43,137 nucleotides of DNA from Hofstenia miamia (GCA_900660155.1 CABFPE010000116.1:797705-840841); one strand, 5' to 3'; shown: positions 1 through 11,479, numbered from the stretch's first letter. Program-made: numbers and translations. The notes: a model not told the origin generated them from the letters alone.

Positions 1-1395
1 TACAATATTAATGTGATATAGGCATATATCATTTGATTTTGATAACTTCGAAAATTTCGATGTTAAGAAGAACATTGTTTACTAAAAAGAATATCCTCCC
101 CCGTTTTGAAAACAAAGCAAATCTATTTGAAATAGCAGATGTTTTGGTAATTAACTATAATCAATCACATTTCCACTTTAGTAAACAAAGTCAATATTTT
201 ACAATAGGTTGGCTCAAAAAATCGAATTATTTACATTATGAAAATTTGTTTACCCAAATGCAGCAACAAAGAAAAACCTGTTGTAATTAATTCCTTTGTA
301 ATTATGAATTTTATTTATATGGTTTTTGTGTAATAAATATTCAGTGACATTCAAATTGAGGTCAATGTTGTTTACATTACCTTACTTTAATTAAGACATC
401 GTACACTACCGTAAAGATTTTACGTAAAAATCGTATAGAACCGATTGTGTAATTATCTACTTGAGATCTTAGTTTACTTTACTTTAGAGCTCGTACACTG
501 CCGGTAAGTAAATTAATTTGTAGGGTCTCTTCCAATATTAGAAAAATAAAAGGTTCAAGTTTCTTTATTTATATGAAGTCTCAAAATTTCAAGTGTAAAT
601 CCTATATATTATAATTTATTATTATAAACAGTTTTTGTTAAAATTATTAGTAAGTTTCCATAAACAAGCAAAGTAAAAGTAAAATTATCTTATCAAGAAG
701 CAGTGCAACTCAATGTATATGAAAATTTATGAGATTGCTGAAACAAAAAATGTTTTTCAAACTTTAGATTTTCATAAGCCCTATCTATAAGATTTTTTAT
801 AATTTTGGTCGGTAATTTTACCGGTCCCATCTCTAAATTGTAGTGAACATTTCGAATTAGATCAGATGCATATATAAGTAAAAGTATTTTTGATATGAAT
901 TATCGCGAGAAAAAATACACTTGCTTTGATTAGTTTGATTTGTAGGTATATGTGAATAATATATTATTTTCTAACTCTTTGATAACTTTTAGATCGTATT
1001 GAGGTTCGCAGTAAAATTTGAAAGTATGCGTAGTTGTTAAAAAATTCTTTATATATGTGCATGTTATTAATTACTATCTTGCTAGAGTCATTGACCTTAT
1101 TGCGTTCCAAGCTAAACAATCGCAAACATTGCGCTTTTTTGGTTATGAAATCCTTGTTTACTTTTAACGAGCGTAATTTAATGAGAGATCAAAGCCAATT
1201 ATTCAAGGTGTTGAGAAAATACTAAGAAAATTCCTTGGCTTTCTTTAAAACCTAGTGAATGTATAAATTTTAAAATATAATTGGAATTTTTTTGTAGTAA
1301 GTAGGTCATGTGTCTGTACAATGTACGCTGTACCATGGATCTCTGCGATGTTTACATTTGTTATGCTAGAGTCCTTCAGGAAACTTGGCTCCAGG
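1..1395. other. AT-rich noncoding stretch
   Basis: No coding region can be supported here. Short open frames exist but have no recognisable domain or splice context. A motif close to TCGTACACTRCCGGTAA occurs twice, near 399 and 489, and a short palindrome (CGGTAATTTTACCG) lies near 813. These could be ends of a degraded transposable element, but I could not define its boundaries. Confidence 0.4.
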
Positions 1396-1656
1396 ATGTC
1401 CCTGTAAATCCATTTCCTACACCAGCACCTGAACTTCTTCCCTGACAACTTAGGAGCTGTCTCGGACGAGCACGGCGAGCGATTCCACAGAGAGATTTCA
1501 CTCATGGAGACGCGTTACCAAGGGCGGCACAACCCGAACATGATGGGCGACGACTTCTGCTGGTTCCTGCATCGTGAAACTGACAAAGAACAGCACAAGC
1601 GCAAAGCCAAATGCCTAAAGCATTTCAAATTACATTCTAGTGAAGTTTTTCTGTAA
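1396..1656 (+). pseudogene. Fragment of a transposon-like ORF common in arthropods
   Basis: Starting at ATG 1396 the frame reads MSL, then an in-frame TAA, then continues open as IHFLHQHLNFFPDNLG, AVSDEHGERFHREISLMETR and YQGRHNPNMM to a stop at 1654-1656. From memory this matches the C-terminal part of an uncharacterised, repeat-associated protein seen in many copies in arthropod genomes (consensus HFLxxHLxFFPxNLGxVSDEHGERFHxxI); I could not check this by search. The stop stands where that consensus has a charged residue, so the copy is probably dead. AATAAA signals follow at about 1685. G+C is higher than in the flanks, consistent with an inserted sequence. The function of the family is unknown. 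Confidence 0.55.
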
Positions 1657-2770
1657 TTTCTATAATTTTGAAGAATTTATGATGAAATAAATGAATAAAT
1701 GATTTTATAAAATTTCATTGAAATCCTAACTTTTAGGCAATGCGAATATTTCTGTTACTGAAAATCCTGACGTGATACAGCAAAACGGTTATGATTTTTG
1801 AAATCAGCGTACCCAAATTAGTCTGAACCACTTTACATATCTCCAGTAAAAAAATTGTTGATCAGTGCTTTCAATATTCAAAGTTAAAAAACAGGAATAA
1901 AATACTAGAAAATGGAAAATGCATGAAAAAACAACAAAATTACAAATATTAACCCCTACATTCTGCAGGAATATTTTTTTCGCCTCAACCTATTCCACCG
2001 CCCAAGTGGGTGGGACCAGTCTTCATCAGGCGTGAGTCGCCTGAACACATCTAATCTTGACGAAGACTATTATGTAAGAGCCTTAACGTCTTTTGCTTAA
2101 ACAAAATTGAAAAACCTTTACGGCAATAATTTTTTGTTAAGCAGGTTGTTTAAAATTTGAGAGGTCATATTTTCATAGCGGTATATACATATGTAGTGAA
2201 CCGTTTGCATAAATTCGTGACTTAGAATAGGCTTAGATTGATATTGGTATATTGTTAAAATTTTGTCATGATTTCGTTTAAATATAAAAAAATATAGTTA
2301 TATTTCATATTAAAATTACATAGTTTTAATTTCCATTTTCTGATGTGTTGTAACCAAAGTGAAATTTTCAATGTATGAGTTCAGCTCAACATTATTCAAG
2401 TGATGACTTAAGTGCACATCTTTAGATGAAGCCGGCAGCCATGAAATTCTGATTCAAAACTCCCATCTAATTGTAAATAGCTATAGCCAAACTATCCCAC
2501 TCTAACCTTGGGGACAAAGAAAATATCAAACGAAAAGTTGAAGTGACTCTATGAATGGAAACATTTGTTTGTAGCATCACGTCAATTGATAGTATAAAGA
2601 AATCGTAATTCGAAAACACTAAGAAATTTAAATAAAATGTAGTTATTGTTATGCATCAATGTATTTATAAGATTCATATAACTCTTTAAATTTTAAAAAT
2701 TAAAGAATTAATTCATAATAAAACGAGGGAATCATCATACATTTGAAATTATTAGATCTAGATCAACAAC
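1657..2770. other. Noncoding spacer
   Basis: No gene is supported. A short G+C-rich patch at about 1980-2050 (TTCCACCGCCCAAGTGGGTGG) contains a small inverted repeat. The rest is AT-rich. The 100 bases before 2771 should contain the 5' UTR and promoter of the downstream gene, but no clear TATA box or initiator stands out from the AT-rich background. Confidence 0.35.
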
Positions 2771-3571
2771 ATGAAGAAAAGTGGAAAGACTTCATTCAGT
2801 TACCTCATCGGTAAAAAGCAACTGATGGAAAAAGAGTTACAGTCAAATTCTGAGTACATTGACTGGGAAATAAACCGAGCAAAGAAAGAGCATTTGAAGA
2901 AATTGGATGAAATATTGCATGAAGAGACACGTCAAAAAACAGAAGAGTGTACTAGACTAATTAACAAGAAACTACACGAATTACAACTAATGAAAGTAGA
3001 TTGCGATTTATGCAAGTTTAAGTTCTCGGAAATTATCATTTCAAAACGAATTGAAGGTCTTGAAATAAATGCTACGGCGAAGTTTCTACGTGAAGTTGAA
3101 TTTGGGATTCACTATGACCTACTAGACACTATTCAAGAACTGAAGAAAAAGTCATGGGATATATCCAAATTGCACAAGCTCATAGAGAAATATAGTGAAG
3201 TAAAAGAACATATTACTCCTTTTACAATTAGTCAAGATTCTATGGATCATCAGAAATATGTATTTAATTGTGTTTCAAAACGTCAAAAAGAGTTAATGGA
3301 TAAAATAACTAATGGAGAAAAAAAACGCAGAGATTTGTGTGCAAGTTTGATTAGCGAAAATGAAAGAAATTTGGAAGAGCTCAAGACTGTAAAGGAAGAT
3401 CTTTTTCGAGCTGAAAATCGAATTAGGGGAGAAATTCTGTTGCTTAATAAGAACATTTCTGTAGGTAGATCTAGAATTGCATTAATGCGCAGAATTCTCG
3501 CTAAGAAGTGCAAGAAGGAAATTTTTGTTGATAAACTTCCAATTAAACCTATAAACAATGAAATGAGTTAA
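2771..3571 (+). CDS. Intronless coiled-coil protein, 266 aa
   Basis: An uninterrupted frame starts at ATG 2771, preceded by CAACAAC, and ends at TAA 3569-3571. The protein is rich in Lys, Glu and Leu, with long heptad-like stretches at about residues 15-75, 95-135 and 160-235, as expected for a mostly helical coiled coil. I see no signal peptide, membrane segment or catalytic motif. One short Cys pair (CDLC) lies near residue 77. An AATAAA follows at 3663-3668, about 90 bases after the stop, which supports a real 3' end. Being intronless beside intron-rich genes, it could be a retrocopy or a single-exon gene. The general form recalls small ciliary or basal-body coiled-coil proteins of the CCDC type, but that is a guess. 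Reality as a gene is likely; function is unknown. Confidence 0.7.
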   Translation: MKKSGKTSFSYLIGKKQLMEKELQSNSEYIDWEINRAKKEHLKKLDEILHEETRQKTEECTRLINKKLHELQLMKVDCDLCKFKFSEIIISKRIEGLEINATAKFLREVEFGIHYDLLDTIQELKKKSWDISKLHKLIEKYSEVKEHITPFTISQDSMDHQKYVFNCVSKRQKELMDKITNGEKKRRDLCASLISENERNLEELKTVKEDLFRAENRIRGEILLLNKNISVGRSRIALMRRILAKKCKKEIFVDKLPIKPINNEMS

Positions 3572-3662
3572 CTAAGTTCAGAATTTTTCACATCTAATTT
3601 CACTCTATGTAATTCGCAGTGGTTGCAAAGAGCTGAAACACTTCTTACTCAGAGAAGTTTAC

Positions 3663-3668
3663 AATAAA
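3663..3668 (+). promoter_or_regulatory. Polyadenylation signal of the coiled-coil gene
   Basis: Canonical AATAAA, 92 bases after the stop codon at 3571. Confidence 0.5.
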
Positions 3669-3940
3669 ACACTATAAAACCACATGTAAAAATTAAAAAA
3701 TTGACAACAATTTAGCAATTGCAAGAAGATGAGGATCTTAGAACGTGGGATTTCTGAAATAGCACATTATTGGTTCTATATTCGCATAAAGGTTTAGAAA
3801 ATCCACGATGTGCTCAAGAAGCTAATGAGCAAATCTCATTTCTAATGAAACTTCATTTTAAAATGGCTTGTAATTTGCGTTTTTGGAAATAGATTTAATA
3901 TTTTAATGAAACTATTAATTAAACTTTAATAAAATTATAA

Positions 3941-4135
3941 AGGGCGCCTGCATCAAGGAGAAGGTGTGGCGAAATCGACTTAGTTTGGAAGCGGTTTCCA
4001 GGTGTGTGCACGATCATTGGAAACTGTCTGCAATAATGATATAGCATTGCAGCTTTTAATAATGGAAGTTACGAGTAATAATATGGAAAAAAGTAATTTT
4101 TTGCGCAACCTTTCCCTGATGTGCACACGCGCCCT
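3941..4135. mobile_element. Degraded MITE with GC-rich inverted ends
   Basis: The left end AGGGCGCCTGCATCAAGG and the reverse complement of the right end, AGGGCGCGTGTGCACATCAG, can be aligned with small gaps. The right end resembles the ends of the element at 13581-13784 (ACACATCAGGGA), so the two may be related. No target duplication is convincing. It carries no coding sequence. Confidence 0.4.
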
Positions 4136-4625
4136 CGTTTAGTTCAGTCTACCCTGCCATTTCCCCTCAAATATTTTCACATCTTTTCAATGTGAAAAAT
4201 CAAGTAACTTAGTGATTATAAATTGTAAGTAAAGCTATTAGCGTTTTGCGTTTGAAGATCAAACTCTGCATATGCACGCCCTGCGCCCATTCGCCTGCCA
4301 TCCATCGGAAAATAAGTGAAACAATACGGAAAAAATTCTATATAAGTTCATCTTTTCCGATAGAGTTCTAATGATACCTATGAAAAATTTCCCGTCTATC
4401 AAAGTTCGATAATATAGATTTCACAAAACATACAACTTTTAATGAGTACAGTACTGGAATTTGTTAATATTCGTTGCATCAAGAGATTATTAGAGGTTTT
4501 TAATAAAAATTTGAACTGCTACTTAAATCAAAATATATAAAACATAACAATTAAACTTACTTAATCATTTTAAATATTTTGATATACTGTATTGCGTTAC
4601 ATTAAACTGTTCGATTACTACAATT
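4136..4625. other. Noncoding spacer
   Basis: AT-rich with no supportable gene or repeat. Confidence 0.3.
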
Positions 4626-4665
4626 CAGTGGCAGATCTAGGGTATGGTTCAGGGGTTCGGCCCAC
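4626..4665. mobile_element. Possible hAT terminal remnant
   Basis: CAGTGGCAGATCTAGGGT followed by a G+C-rich run resembles the terminal repeat of hAT elements of the CAGTGGCG type. An inverted copy of the CAGTGGC end occurs at 9160-9166, but the two sides do not share an 8-bp flanking duplication, so these are probably ends of different insertions. Confidence 0.3.
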
Positions 4666-4862
4666 GTCTTTTTCCACTAAAATTTCTTTATCCTCTCACA
4701 AGTGTCCGCCATCTATCTTACTTACTTAATTATTAGAGTCAAGAACAGTTATGTACAATTAATACGTTTATTTAAATTATTAATTGCAAAAGCGTTAAAT
4801 ATTTTCAGTTAAACCAGATTAAACTCTTAAAATTTTCTAAGTAAAACACCTAAAATAACAGC

Positions 4863-5021
4863 TAGATTTTTAGGCAAAAAAGGTCCACCTAGATTTTAGG
4901 TAAAATACCTAAAATTTCGGCACTCTAATATATATTCTAGGTATTTTTTCTAAATCTTTTGTTCCTCTATTCTAGGTATTTCACCTAAAATCTAGGTATG
5001 CCTTTTTTACCTAAAAATCCA
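4863..5021. repeat. 159-bp palindromic element, 53-bp arms
   Basis: The left arm 4863-4915 and the right arm 4969-5021 are near-perfect reverse complements separated by a 53-base loop. Both arms contain the motif ACCTAGATTTTAGGT and pieces of the word CACCTAAA. Transcribed RNA would fold into a long hairpin. It is most simply a small foldback MITE. Related CACCTAAA/TTTAGGTG words recur at about 8664-8750, suggesting a family. Confidence 0.7.
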
Positions 5022-6280
5022 GGTGATATTTTAAGTATTTGTATTTATTAAAGATAGCGAAATTATTTTAACTACTTTTTCTAAGCTTTGTGTAGATGCC
5101 TAAAATTAATTGATTTCTTTAAAATATAAATCTATATACCCACAATCTTAGATTGTATTAATGGTAAAAAATGTTTTGTACATTAAATATCAAAACAAAA
5201 TATACTTCTTACAATTCATTATTCATTAATTTTGAGTTTATGTATAAAATTCTGACATTTAATGGGAATGCTATCTGTATAATGACAATGCAGTCTATAC
5301 AGCAGTTTATCAATTAAAATCCACAAATGTTTTTCTTCGGTATTGTAGCAACAATTGAGACAGTGAGAAAGCTTAGCTATCCTGTCAATGGCTTCTAAAA
5401 TTGATTAAATGTAAAAAAAGTTTGACTTAGAGTCACCAAAATCATTTCAGAAATCTTCCATCACCTAAATATAGAAACCAACGTCAGAACAATTAATTTA
5501 ATGTAGTTATGCCATACAATAAAATTCATTTTTTATGTTTACACCTTGAAAAATATATGCAGTAGTAATAACATTAATAATACATTTACATATTAACATA
5601 GCACATAATTGTATGTAACTATATCCTTATAATGTAAATATGCACTAATTGGTCAGATATTATTTTCTGATAAAGAATTTTAATCTATCACAGAGTGCAA
5701 TGCCGAATTTATATCGTAACTGCGAATTTTTTTCAATGATGAAGTGGAAATGTACATGCGTGTATATTCACCTGTGATAGAATCCTAATATATATGTTTA
5801 AAAATATAATGTATAATCATATTTTAAGAACAATAATTACAATCTATAATTGCCCAACAGGTTGAACTCGAATTTATTCAAGAGGGCAAAAATGTGGTTT
5901 CCAGCTTCTTAAATTGATGTCGACTGAAATTGATTTGAAAATTCATGACTTTACTGATATATAGATTGTTTTGTGGAAATTTTTTTTGAAAAATATCATG
6001 TACGAAGAAAAAAACACAAGTAACATATTGAGGACAAAATTGCCCCAAACGAATACAAAGCATCTAGTGAATATTTGAACACTTTGAAAATAACTATTAG
6101 ATAAAAAAGTTACGTTTGAACAAAAAAGATTTTTCACGATTTAAAAAAGTACTATTTCAAAATTGTACTCAATTTTAAAATTTTAAATTTTTATTAAATT
6201 TGGCAGATTTTTATGCTTATTGTTAACATTTACAACCAAAACATTCTTTCAAATTTCTAACAAATTTTGTATTGAATGTG
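5022..6280. other. Noncoding AT-rich stretch
   Basis: Only short antisense frames are open (for example at 5878-6137), and they look like chance. No repeat with clear borders was found. Confidence 0.35.
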
Positions 6281-6286
6281 TTTGAC

Positions 6287-6545
6287 AGCATCGGCCCTTT
6301 GCTGGGCTTGTGTTTGATTAAACAGCAATGTTTGAACTGCTTAGCAATATAAAATTGTCGTTTTATATATTAAAGTATTGCCTTGCTATCAAAAATCTAC
6401 TGTTTGCCACCAATGGCCCCTTAATGGACCATTGTTGGCTCGCGAATGGGTCATTGTCGGATATACATAAATGGCCCATTAATTCCCCAGCGCTCATCTG
6501 TCATTAATGGCAACAACAATGGCCCACTGTCGGACCATTAATGCA
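6287..6545. repeat. Cluster of imperfect GGCCCATTAATGG-type repeats
   Basis: Variants of AATGGCCC, GGACCATT and CATTGTCGG occur many times in both orientations between about 6290 and 6545. The region is more G+C-rich than its surroundings. This may be the inside of a MITE or a degenerate tandem repeat. No end or target duplication could be fixed. Confidence 0.45.
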
Positions 6546-6924
6546 TTGCTATTTTTTAAGTCATCCAATTTTGTAGATGAAACACTTTAAATTTTAGGAA
6601 TATATTAATCACGTAAATGTTTAGGTGAAAAAAACTTAAGAAAACATGTACAGTATTGGCCACCCATGATTTGTCAAAAATATTTCTAAGAAATGGACGC
6701 CAAGAATGTCATAGTTATTTTTTAATTAGATTTGGCGTTGCAGAAACAGGAATTCATCAATGTTGAGACATAATTATCACTGTTTACTTTAAATCTCAAG
6801 GAGAAATGCTACAATGCTTGTAGTTAGCAAATCTTTTCTTTGAAAAATGTATTTGGTCACTTCAGACCAAATCAGAGAATCTGTAAAAAATTTCATTGGT
6901 TGAGCTTTTTTCAGTCTATTTATA

Positions 6925-7823
6925 TTGCAAATGTTTAATAACAGTCTTTCTTCGCCATATATGATGCCTGGTTTGGAAGGGATGAGTCAACGTAATATAG
7001 CCCGACTTGTAAAGCGACCTCAAAGTACTGTCAGGGATATCATCAGACATTTCACTTCACATCATTGCCCCCAAGCCAATGCCCGGAAGACCAAAGAAGA
7101 CCTCCAAAACCTCCCAATCAGCTCTTGTGTACCTTTCAAAGTGAAATCCCAGGAAGACTTCAGAGGAATTTTGCAAGGAATGGGTTTATGGTCACCTTGT
7201 GACAGCAAGAACTTTGCGAAACATCCTGAAGAAGTACTCAATTGGGACTTTCGTGGCACCCAGAAGCCATTCTTAACCACAAAGCAAAGATTACGCCGGG
7301 TGAGGTGGGCCAATTTAATGAGAGAGAATTCATCTGAACATTGGTCTAATGTTATATTTTCAGATTAGTCAAGATTTGAGCTATACTAATCGAAAAGAAT
7401 GTTGATAAAGAGACCAACTGGGCAGAAGTTNAGATTTTTCACATCCCTGATACTCTTCTAAGCTCTTAATATGCTCGGATTCTAGAAAAGGAACCCTTGA
7501 TACTCCTTACAAGTGATCAATATATGAGCAGGATGGTACTCCATGTCATACCTAAAAAAATCACAAATTTCCTCCACAATAATGGGGTTGCTATCCTTGC
7601 TGACTGGCTTGGCCAATCTCCAGACCTTAAAATTAACAAAAATATGTTGAAGGAGGTCAAATTTCGAATTGGACAGCATACTCTTTAAACTGAAGACGAG
7701 CTGTGGAGTGCAATAAAAGAAAATTATGCAATTCCCAACAGCTTTATTGAAAGACTTTTTGCTTCAATCTCTGATCACCTTGAAGTTGTTATTCACTCAA
7801 AAGGACACCCTGCAAGATATTAG
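6925..7823 (+). pseudogene. Tc1-like transposase, multiply broken
   Basis: The N-terminal part contains a Tc1 helix-turn-helix (GMSQRNIARLVKRPQSTVRD). The first catalytic region reads NVIFSD and then TAG where the usual Glu would be. The second catalytic Asp appears as YEQDGTPCHT (Asp codon at 7532) in a different frame from the third-motif region GQSPDLKINKNML. In that region the expected catalytic Glu is Lys (codon 7638-7640) and the usual NPIEN is lost. The C-terminal end (IHSKGHPARY, stop 7821-7823) matches the typical Tc1 tail. Frameshifts, stops and the lost Glu make it inactive. The enzyme family cuts and pastes DNA at TA sites. Confidence 0.8.
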
Positions 7824-8430
7824 AAGAAACAAATTTGTTGCTAAGTGCTTGTATTGCATCAATTATTAATTTATGTATCTTATTTTGATACTTTTTTTGG
7901 ATTTGCTCAGTTGCTAAAATTTTTCCAGTTCACGTTTTCTAATTTTGATTAAAAATTAATATCCAATTGTTATTCTACATATTTTGTGAGCTATACTAAT
8001 CGAAAAGAATGTTGATAAAGAGACCAACTGGGCAGAAGTTCAGATTCTTGCATCAACTTACTCGGGGGACCATGAATTATAGTGGAATGTCTGTAATGGT
8101 ATGAGGTGCAATATGGAAGTGTGGCTTTCGCAAGATTTTTCACATCCCTGATACTCTTCTAAGCTCTTAATATGCTCGGATTCTAGAAAAGGAACCCTTG
8201 ATACTCCTTACAAGTGATCAATATATGAGCAGGATGGTACTCCATGTCATACCTAAAAAAATCACAAATTTCCTCCACAATAATGNNNGATATTAGAAGA
8301 AACAAATTTGTTGCTAAGTGCTTGTATTGCATCAATTATTAATTTATGTATCTTATTTTGATTTTTCCAGTTCACGTTTTCTAATTTTGATTAAAAATTA
8401 ATATCCAATTGTTATTCTACATATTTTGTG
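7377..8430. repeat. Tandem partial duplication bounded by N bases
   Basis: Bases 7377-7430 match 7987-8040. Bases 7432-7584 match about 8131-8285. Bases 7816-7986 match 8289-8430, apart from a deletion of about 30 bases in the second copy. The first copy lacks about 89 bases exactly at the N of 7431, and the second lacks 231 bases exactly at the NNN of 8286-8288. The two copies therefore complement each other, which is typical of two overlapping contigs or haplotypes joined without merging. Confidence 0.75.
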
Positions 8431-8659
8431 GTATTAGACATGCAAATTTTCCTTTCTTAATCAAAGTAACACTTAGTTATAATTTTAGGCACACTCTATC
8501 CAATGAATGTTCATTATTTATTCAAAATAGCAAGGTGAACGAATACATATTTCCAGTACTGTATATATATCATTTAAATATTCACAACGTCTTTATAAAA
8601 ACACAATATTCGCATAATTTAAGTGATTGAAGTTGACATCATTTTAAAGAGTAAACCTA

Positions 8660-8755
8660 ACGGAAGTCACCTAAAAGCTAAGGTAAAACACCCTAATTTA
8701 TAGGTGAAGAACTCTTACTTAAATTGTTTAGGTGATGAAACACCTAGAAATTTTT
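8660..8755. repeat. CACCTAAA/TTTAGGTG repeat cluster
   Basis: The words CACCTAAA, TAGGTGAA, TTTAGGTG and CACCTAGAAA are packed within 90 bases in both orientations. They share the core motif of the hairpin at 4863-5021 and may be a degraded copy of the same foldback family. Confidence 0.45.
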
Positions 8756-9159
8756 TAGAGCATAGAGATGCAAGTTTGTAATATCCCTGTATATCCGTTA
8801 GAAGCTCAGTGCATCTATCAACAAACTTTTTTGCTGTCTTGACCTCAACATTCAGTTTTTTAGTGCATAAGTGCATGGTGTAAAAAGTTGCAAATTCTTT
8901 GTTCACACTATTCTTGGAAATCCAGCAAAAGTTGATTTGCATTCAGTGTTGTCAAATCGTTTGTCAGTGTTGTAACAAATCTATTAATGAACACAAATGG
9001 AATGTTTCGTCAAAATGAGTTTCTTCTCAAGGTTATATGGCTTTAGTATTCCATTCAGTATAAAACTATCACTTTTGTTTATATTTATGACCTCAATATG
9101 GAGGTGGAGCACCAAAAAATATGGAGGGGCATGAACTCCACCTGCCCCACCCTAATAGC

Positions 9160-9863
9160 GCCACTGGTTCTAGCTAATATTATTGAACTATATTGAACAA
9201 GAAAGATTATGGAAAAGTTTCCTTTTTGGAAATACAATCTGCATTTCTACCATCTTTGTATGTCAAATTGCAAGAATGGGAAAAAATAGTCCACCACGTA
9301 TTTAGTTTGCCGGAGTCACTAAAGCACACTGATCAGGCAAAGTTTCCTTGCATTCAAAAACTTTTAGCGATTGATTGCACTTTACCTGTAAGGATTGCTG
9401 TTGCTTAACCGTTTTTTTCATGCCTTCGGCCTACTACGACTTATTTACGCTCAGATAATAGACAGATAATAGACTTGCAAAACTAGCTCTGCTCAATATT
9501 GAAATGAAAATTGACAGTGAAGAAATTGTGAAAAAATGTGCGACACAAGAAATAGGCGCCATTTATTTAATTGTTTTATGAATAAAATATTTTGTTCTCA
9601 ATTTCTTTCCTTACATGCATTTCATATTAATTGACCGGTATGAGTATACATACTGTTGTAGCCTTTGAAAGCAAAATAGATACACTTTAGGAAAGTCAAT
9701 ATTTTATATGTATATAAATGAAAGACATGATAATAAACACTTCAAAAATATTTAAGACTACGTTGCGCCCCACTCGACTTATAATGTTCTATTGTCTTTT
9801 TTCAAATGAGGCCCTTTTAATAATTGTGAACCAACCCCTCTATATATCTTAAGTTCACCCCTG
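9160..9863 (+). mobile_element. 3' part of a degraded hAT transposon
   Basis: This segment covers the C-terminal hAT coding remnant (9193-9580) and a downstream end, AAGTTCACCCCTG, finishing at 9863, which looks like a hAT terminus (reverse complement CAGGGGTGAACTT). A separate terminus-like sequence (GCGCCACTG) ends at 9166. The 5' part was not located with certainty. Confidence 0.45.
9193..9580 (+). pseudogene. hAT transposase C-terminal dimerisation region, broken
   Basis: One frame gives AIDCTLPVRIAVA, a stop, FFSCLR then TTTYLRS. After a frameshift it continues as LAKLALLNIEMKID. This follows the known hAT C-terminal pattern PVSTAxAERxFSxLRxxKTYLRSxM...RLxxLALLNI, the domain through which hAT transposases dimerise. 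The Glu of the A-E-R motif is replaced by a stop codon and at least one frameshift follows, so the copy is dead. The pattern is closest to the ZMYM1/DUF4371-like hAT branch, by recall. Confidence 0.7.
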
Positions 9864-11479
9864 TAATTTTAGTAGAAATGTATAAAAATCTTCAAAGAAA
9901 ATCATTATGTCATAGCATCCCCAAATACTCAAGTCACTTCATTCTCGCTCAGGAGAAAAATATTGATTCATGCTTCTTACATTTATTTCTGTTGAAAAAC
10001 TTTAAAAATTTGTGAAGCATAACATAAAGGAAAATGGAAAAACTGCAACAATTAGAGCATATTAGGGATTTGGGCCATGAGTTGTATCAGCAGGTACAGC
10101 ATACACTAGGCTATGTGCATTTTAAATATGACATTTTGAAAAAAATATATTATACATGAAATTGTGAAAGACTAACTTATAATGAACTTCATTGTGTTCC
10201 GAATTCTATTTAAAGTTTTAGATTACTTATAAACTCAAAAAATGTCATTCTCGGATATGGGTAAGAAAGTATATTTTGACGAGTGGATGCGACATTAAAA
10301 ATCTCTACTGCACACCACTACTACATAGACAGTTTTATACATGTCCACGCATGATCTATGTTAAAATGTTTGATGAATTTTTACGGAAAATTAAAGAAAT
10401 ATTTCTTATAGCCACTTAATGATAGAGATTAGTAACAGCTCCCTTGAAATTAAATAGTTTGCCAGTTTCAAAAAAACTTCAATTCCTTAAAATAAATATA
10501 TGGACCAATGAAAGCATAAAATTCAACACTTTTTCATATAATCCCAGTTAAGTATAAAAATCAAACTTATTTTTGGAAAACATACATTTAGAAATTTTTC
10601 TTATCTTAGTTAGTAAATTTCTCAGTAATTTTAATTTTTTTAAATGCATTCTTTCAGCATGCCATGTAGGTAATCATAAAGTATGACAGATCTTAGCAAT
10701 GTAAAATGATTAGGCCGCCAAAATGCTATGTGGTCACTTTTTGTCTAGTAAAACAGCATTTTCTGAAGCTCACCATAGACACATTTATAGATATGCACTG
10801 TCACTGGTTGCTTATTATATTTTGCTACAATAAGTGAAATTTTATAATAAAGCAAGAATTGGTTGTGGTTATTTTATGATTAAAAGTCACCATTTTTCAG
10901 TTCTTGGGTCCAAGACTAATTCATTTGGATCAGAAAAGTTACTAACAATGTTCTTATACATGGATGGACAGTTGCAGAAATGCAATCCAATGTTAGTTAT
11001 GGATTCTGGAAAACTTTTGTTAAAAATTGGCTATTTTGTCCTGAGAACATAAAAATATTTGTTGCTTGTATTGCACTATACTTATGTTTTCACAATTGAA
11101 TCAGAAAGTTTATGTATTTTGCTACACATATGAACTTCTTTTCACATCATTTGGTTACATTTTAGAATTTTATAGCATAGTTTTTTGTTGACTTATTCTA
11201 AATAATATATTACCTTTTTCAATGCACACAAAACAGTAGTAGCTGCCCATTAAAGAAATGAATTTAAATTCGTTCCAATGTAATTTAATCGATATTTCGA
11301 ATCTCGCTCAACTCATGCATAAATTTATAGTACTTGGTTGTCTGTAAATTGCAAGTTTGCATAAATATAATACCTAATCAAATTGAATTTCCGTCTCAGT
11401 GATATATAGCACATTTACAATGCTTCATGGTTGTCAGCGCTGGATCAAATCACCTGCAGCATTCATTGTCTAATTACAG
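9864..11479. other. Noncoding stretch, possible upstream exon
   Basis: Mostly AT-rich. ATG 10034 opens 20 codons (MEKLQQLEHIRDLGHELYQQ) ending exactly at a good donor, CAG|GTACAG (10093/10094), so 10034-10093 could be a coding exon. However, it does not join in frame to the start chosen for the gene at 11550. The open frame at 10834-11052 shows no recognisable motif. Confidence 0.3.

Larger units (their letters stand above)
6651..8561 (+). mobile_element. Tc1-type DNA transposon, dead, internally rearranged
   Basis: The left end TA|CAGTATTGG (6649-) and the right end CCAGTACTG|TA (8551-8563) form short inverted ends flanked by TA, the Tc1/mariner target. Inside is a broken Tc1-like transposase (6925-7823). 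The interior contains a large partial duplication (7377-7986 against 7987-8430) associated with N bases at 7431 and 8286-8288, so the true element is probably near 1.3 kb rather than 1.9 kb. Confidence 0.6.

Noticed and set aside
5878..6137. Two overlapping minus-strand ORFs
   Set aside because: Low-complexity, Phe- and Lys-rich translations of AT-rich DNA without motif.
8715..8942. Minus-strand 75-codon ORF containing TAKKFVDRCTELLTDIQGYY
   Set aside because: Faint resemblance to a helical segment of ZMYM1-like hAT transposases, but too weak and in the opposite orientation to the hAT remnant at 9193; not called.
4626..9166. Single large hAT element between two CAGTGGC ends
   Set aside because: The 8 bases outside the two ends (CTACAATT and GTTCTAGC) do not match, and the hAT coding remnant lies outside the right end.
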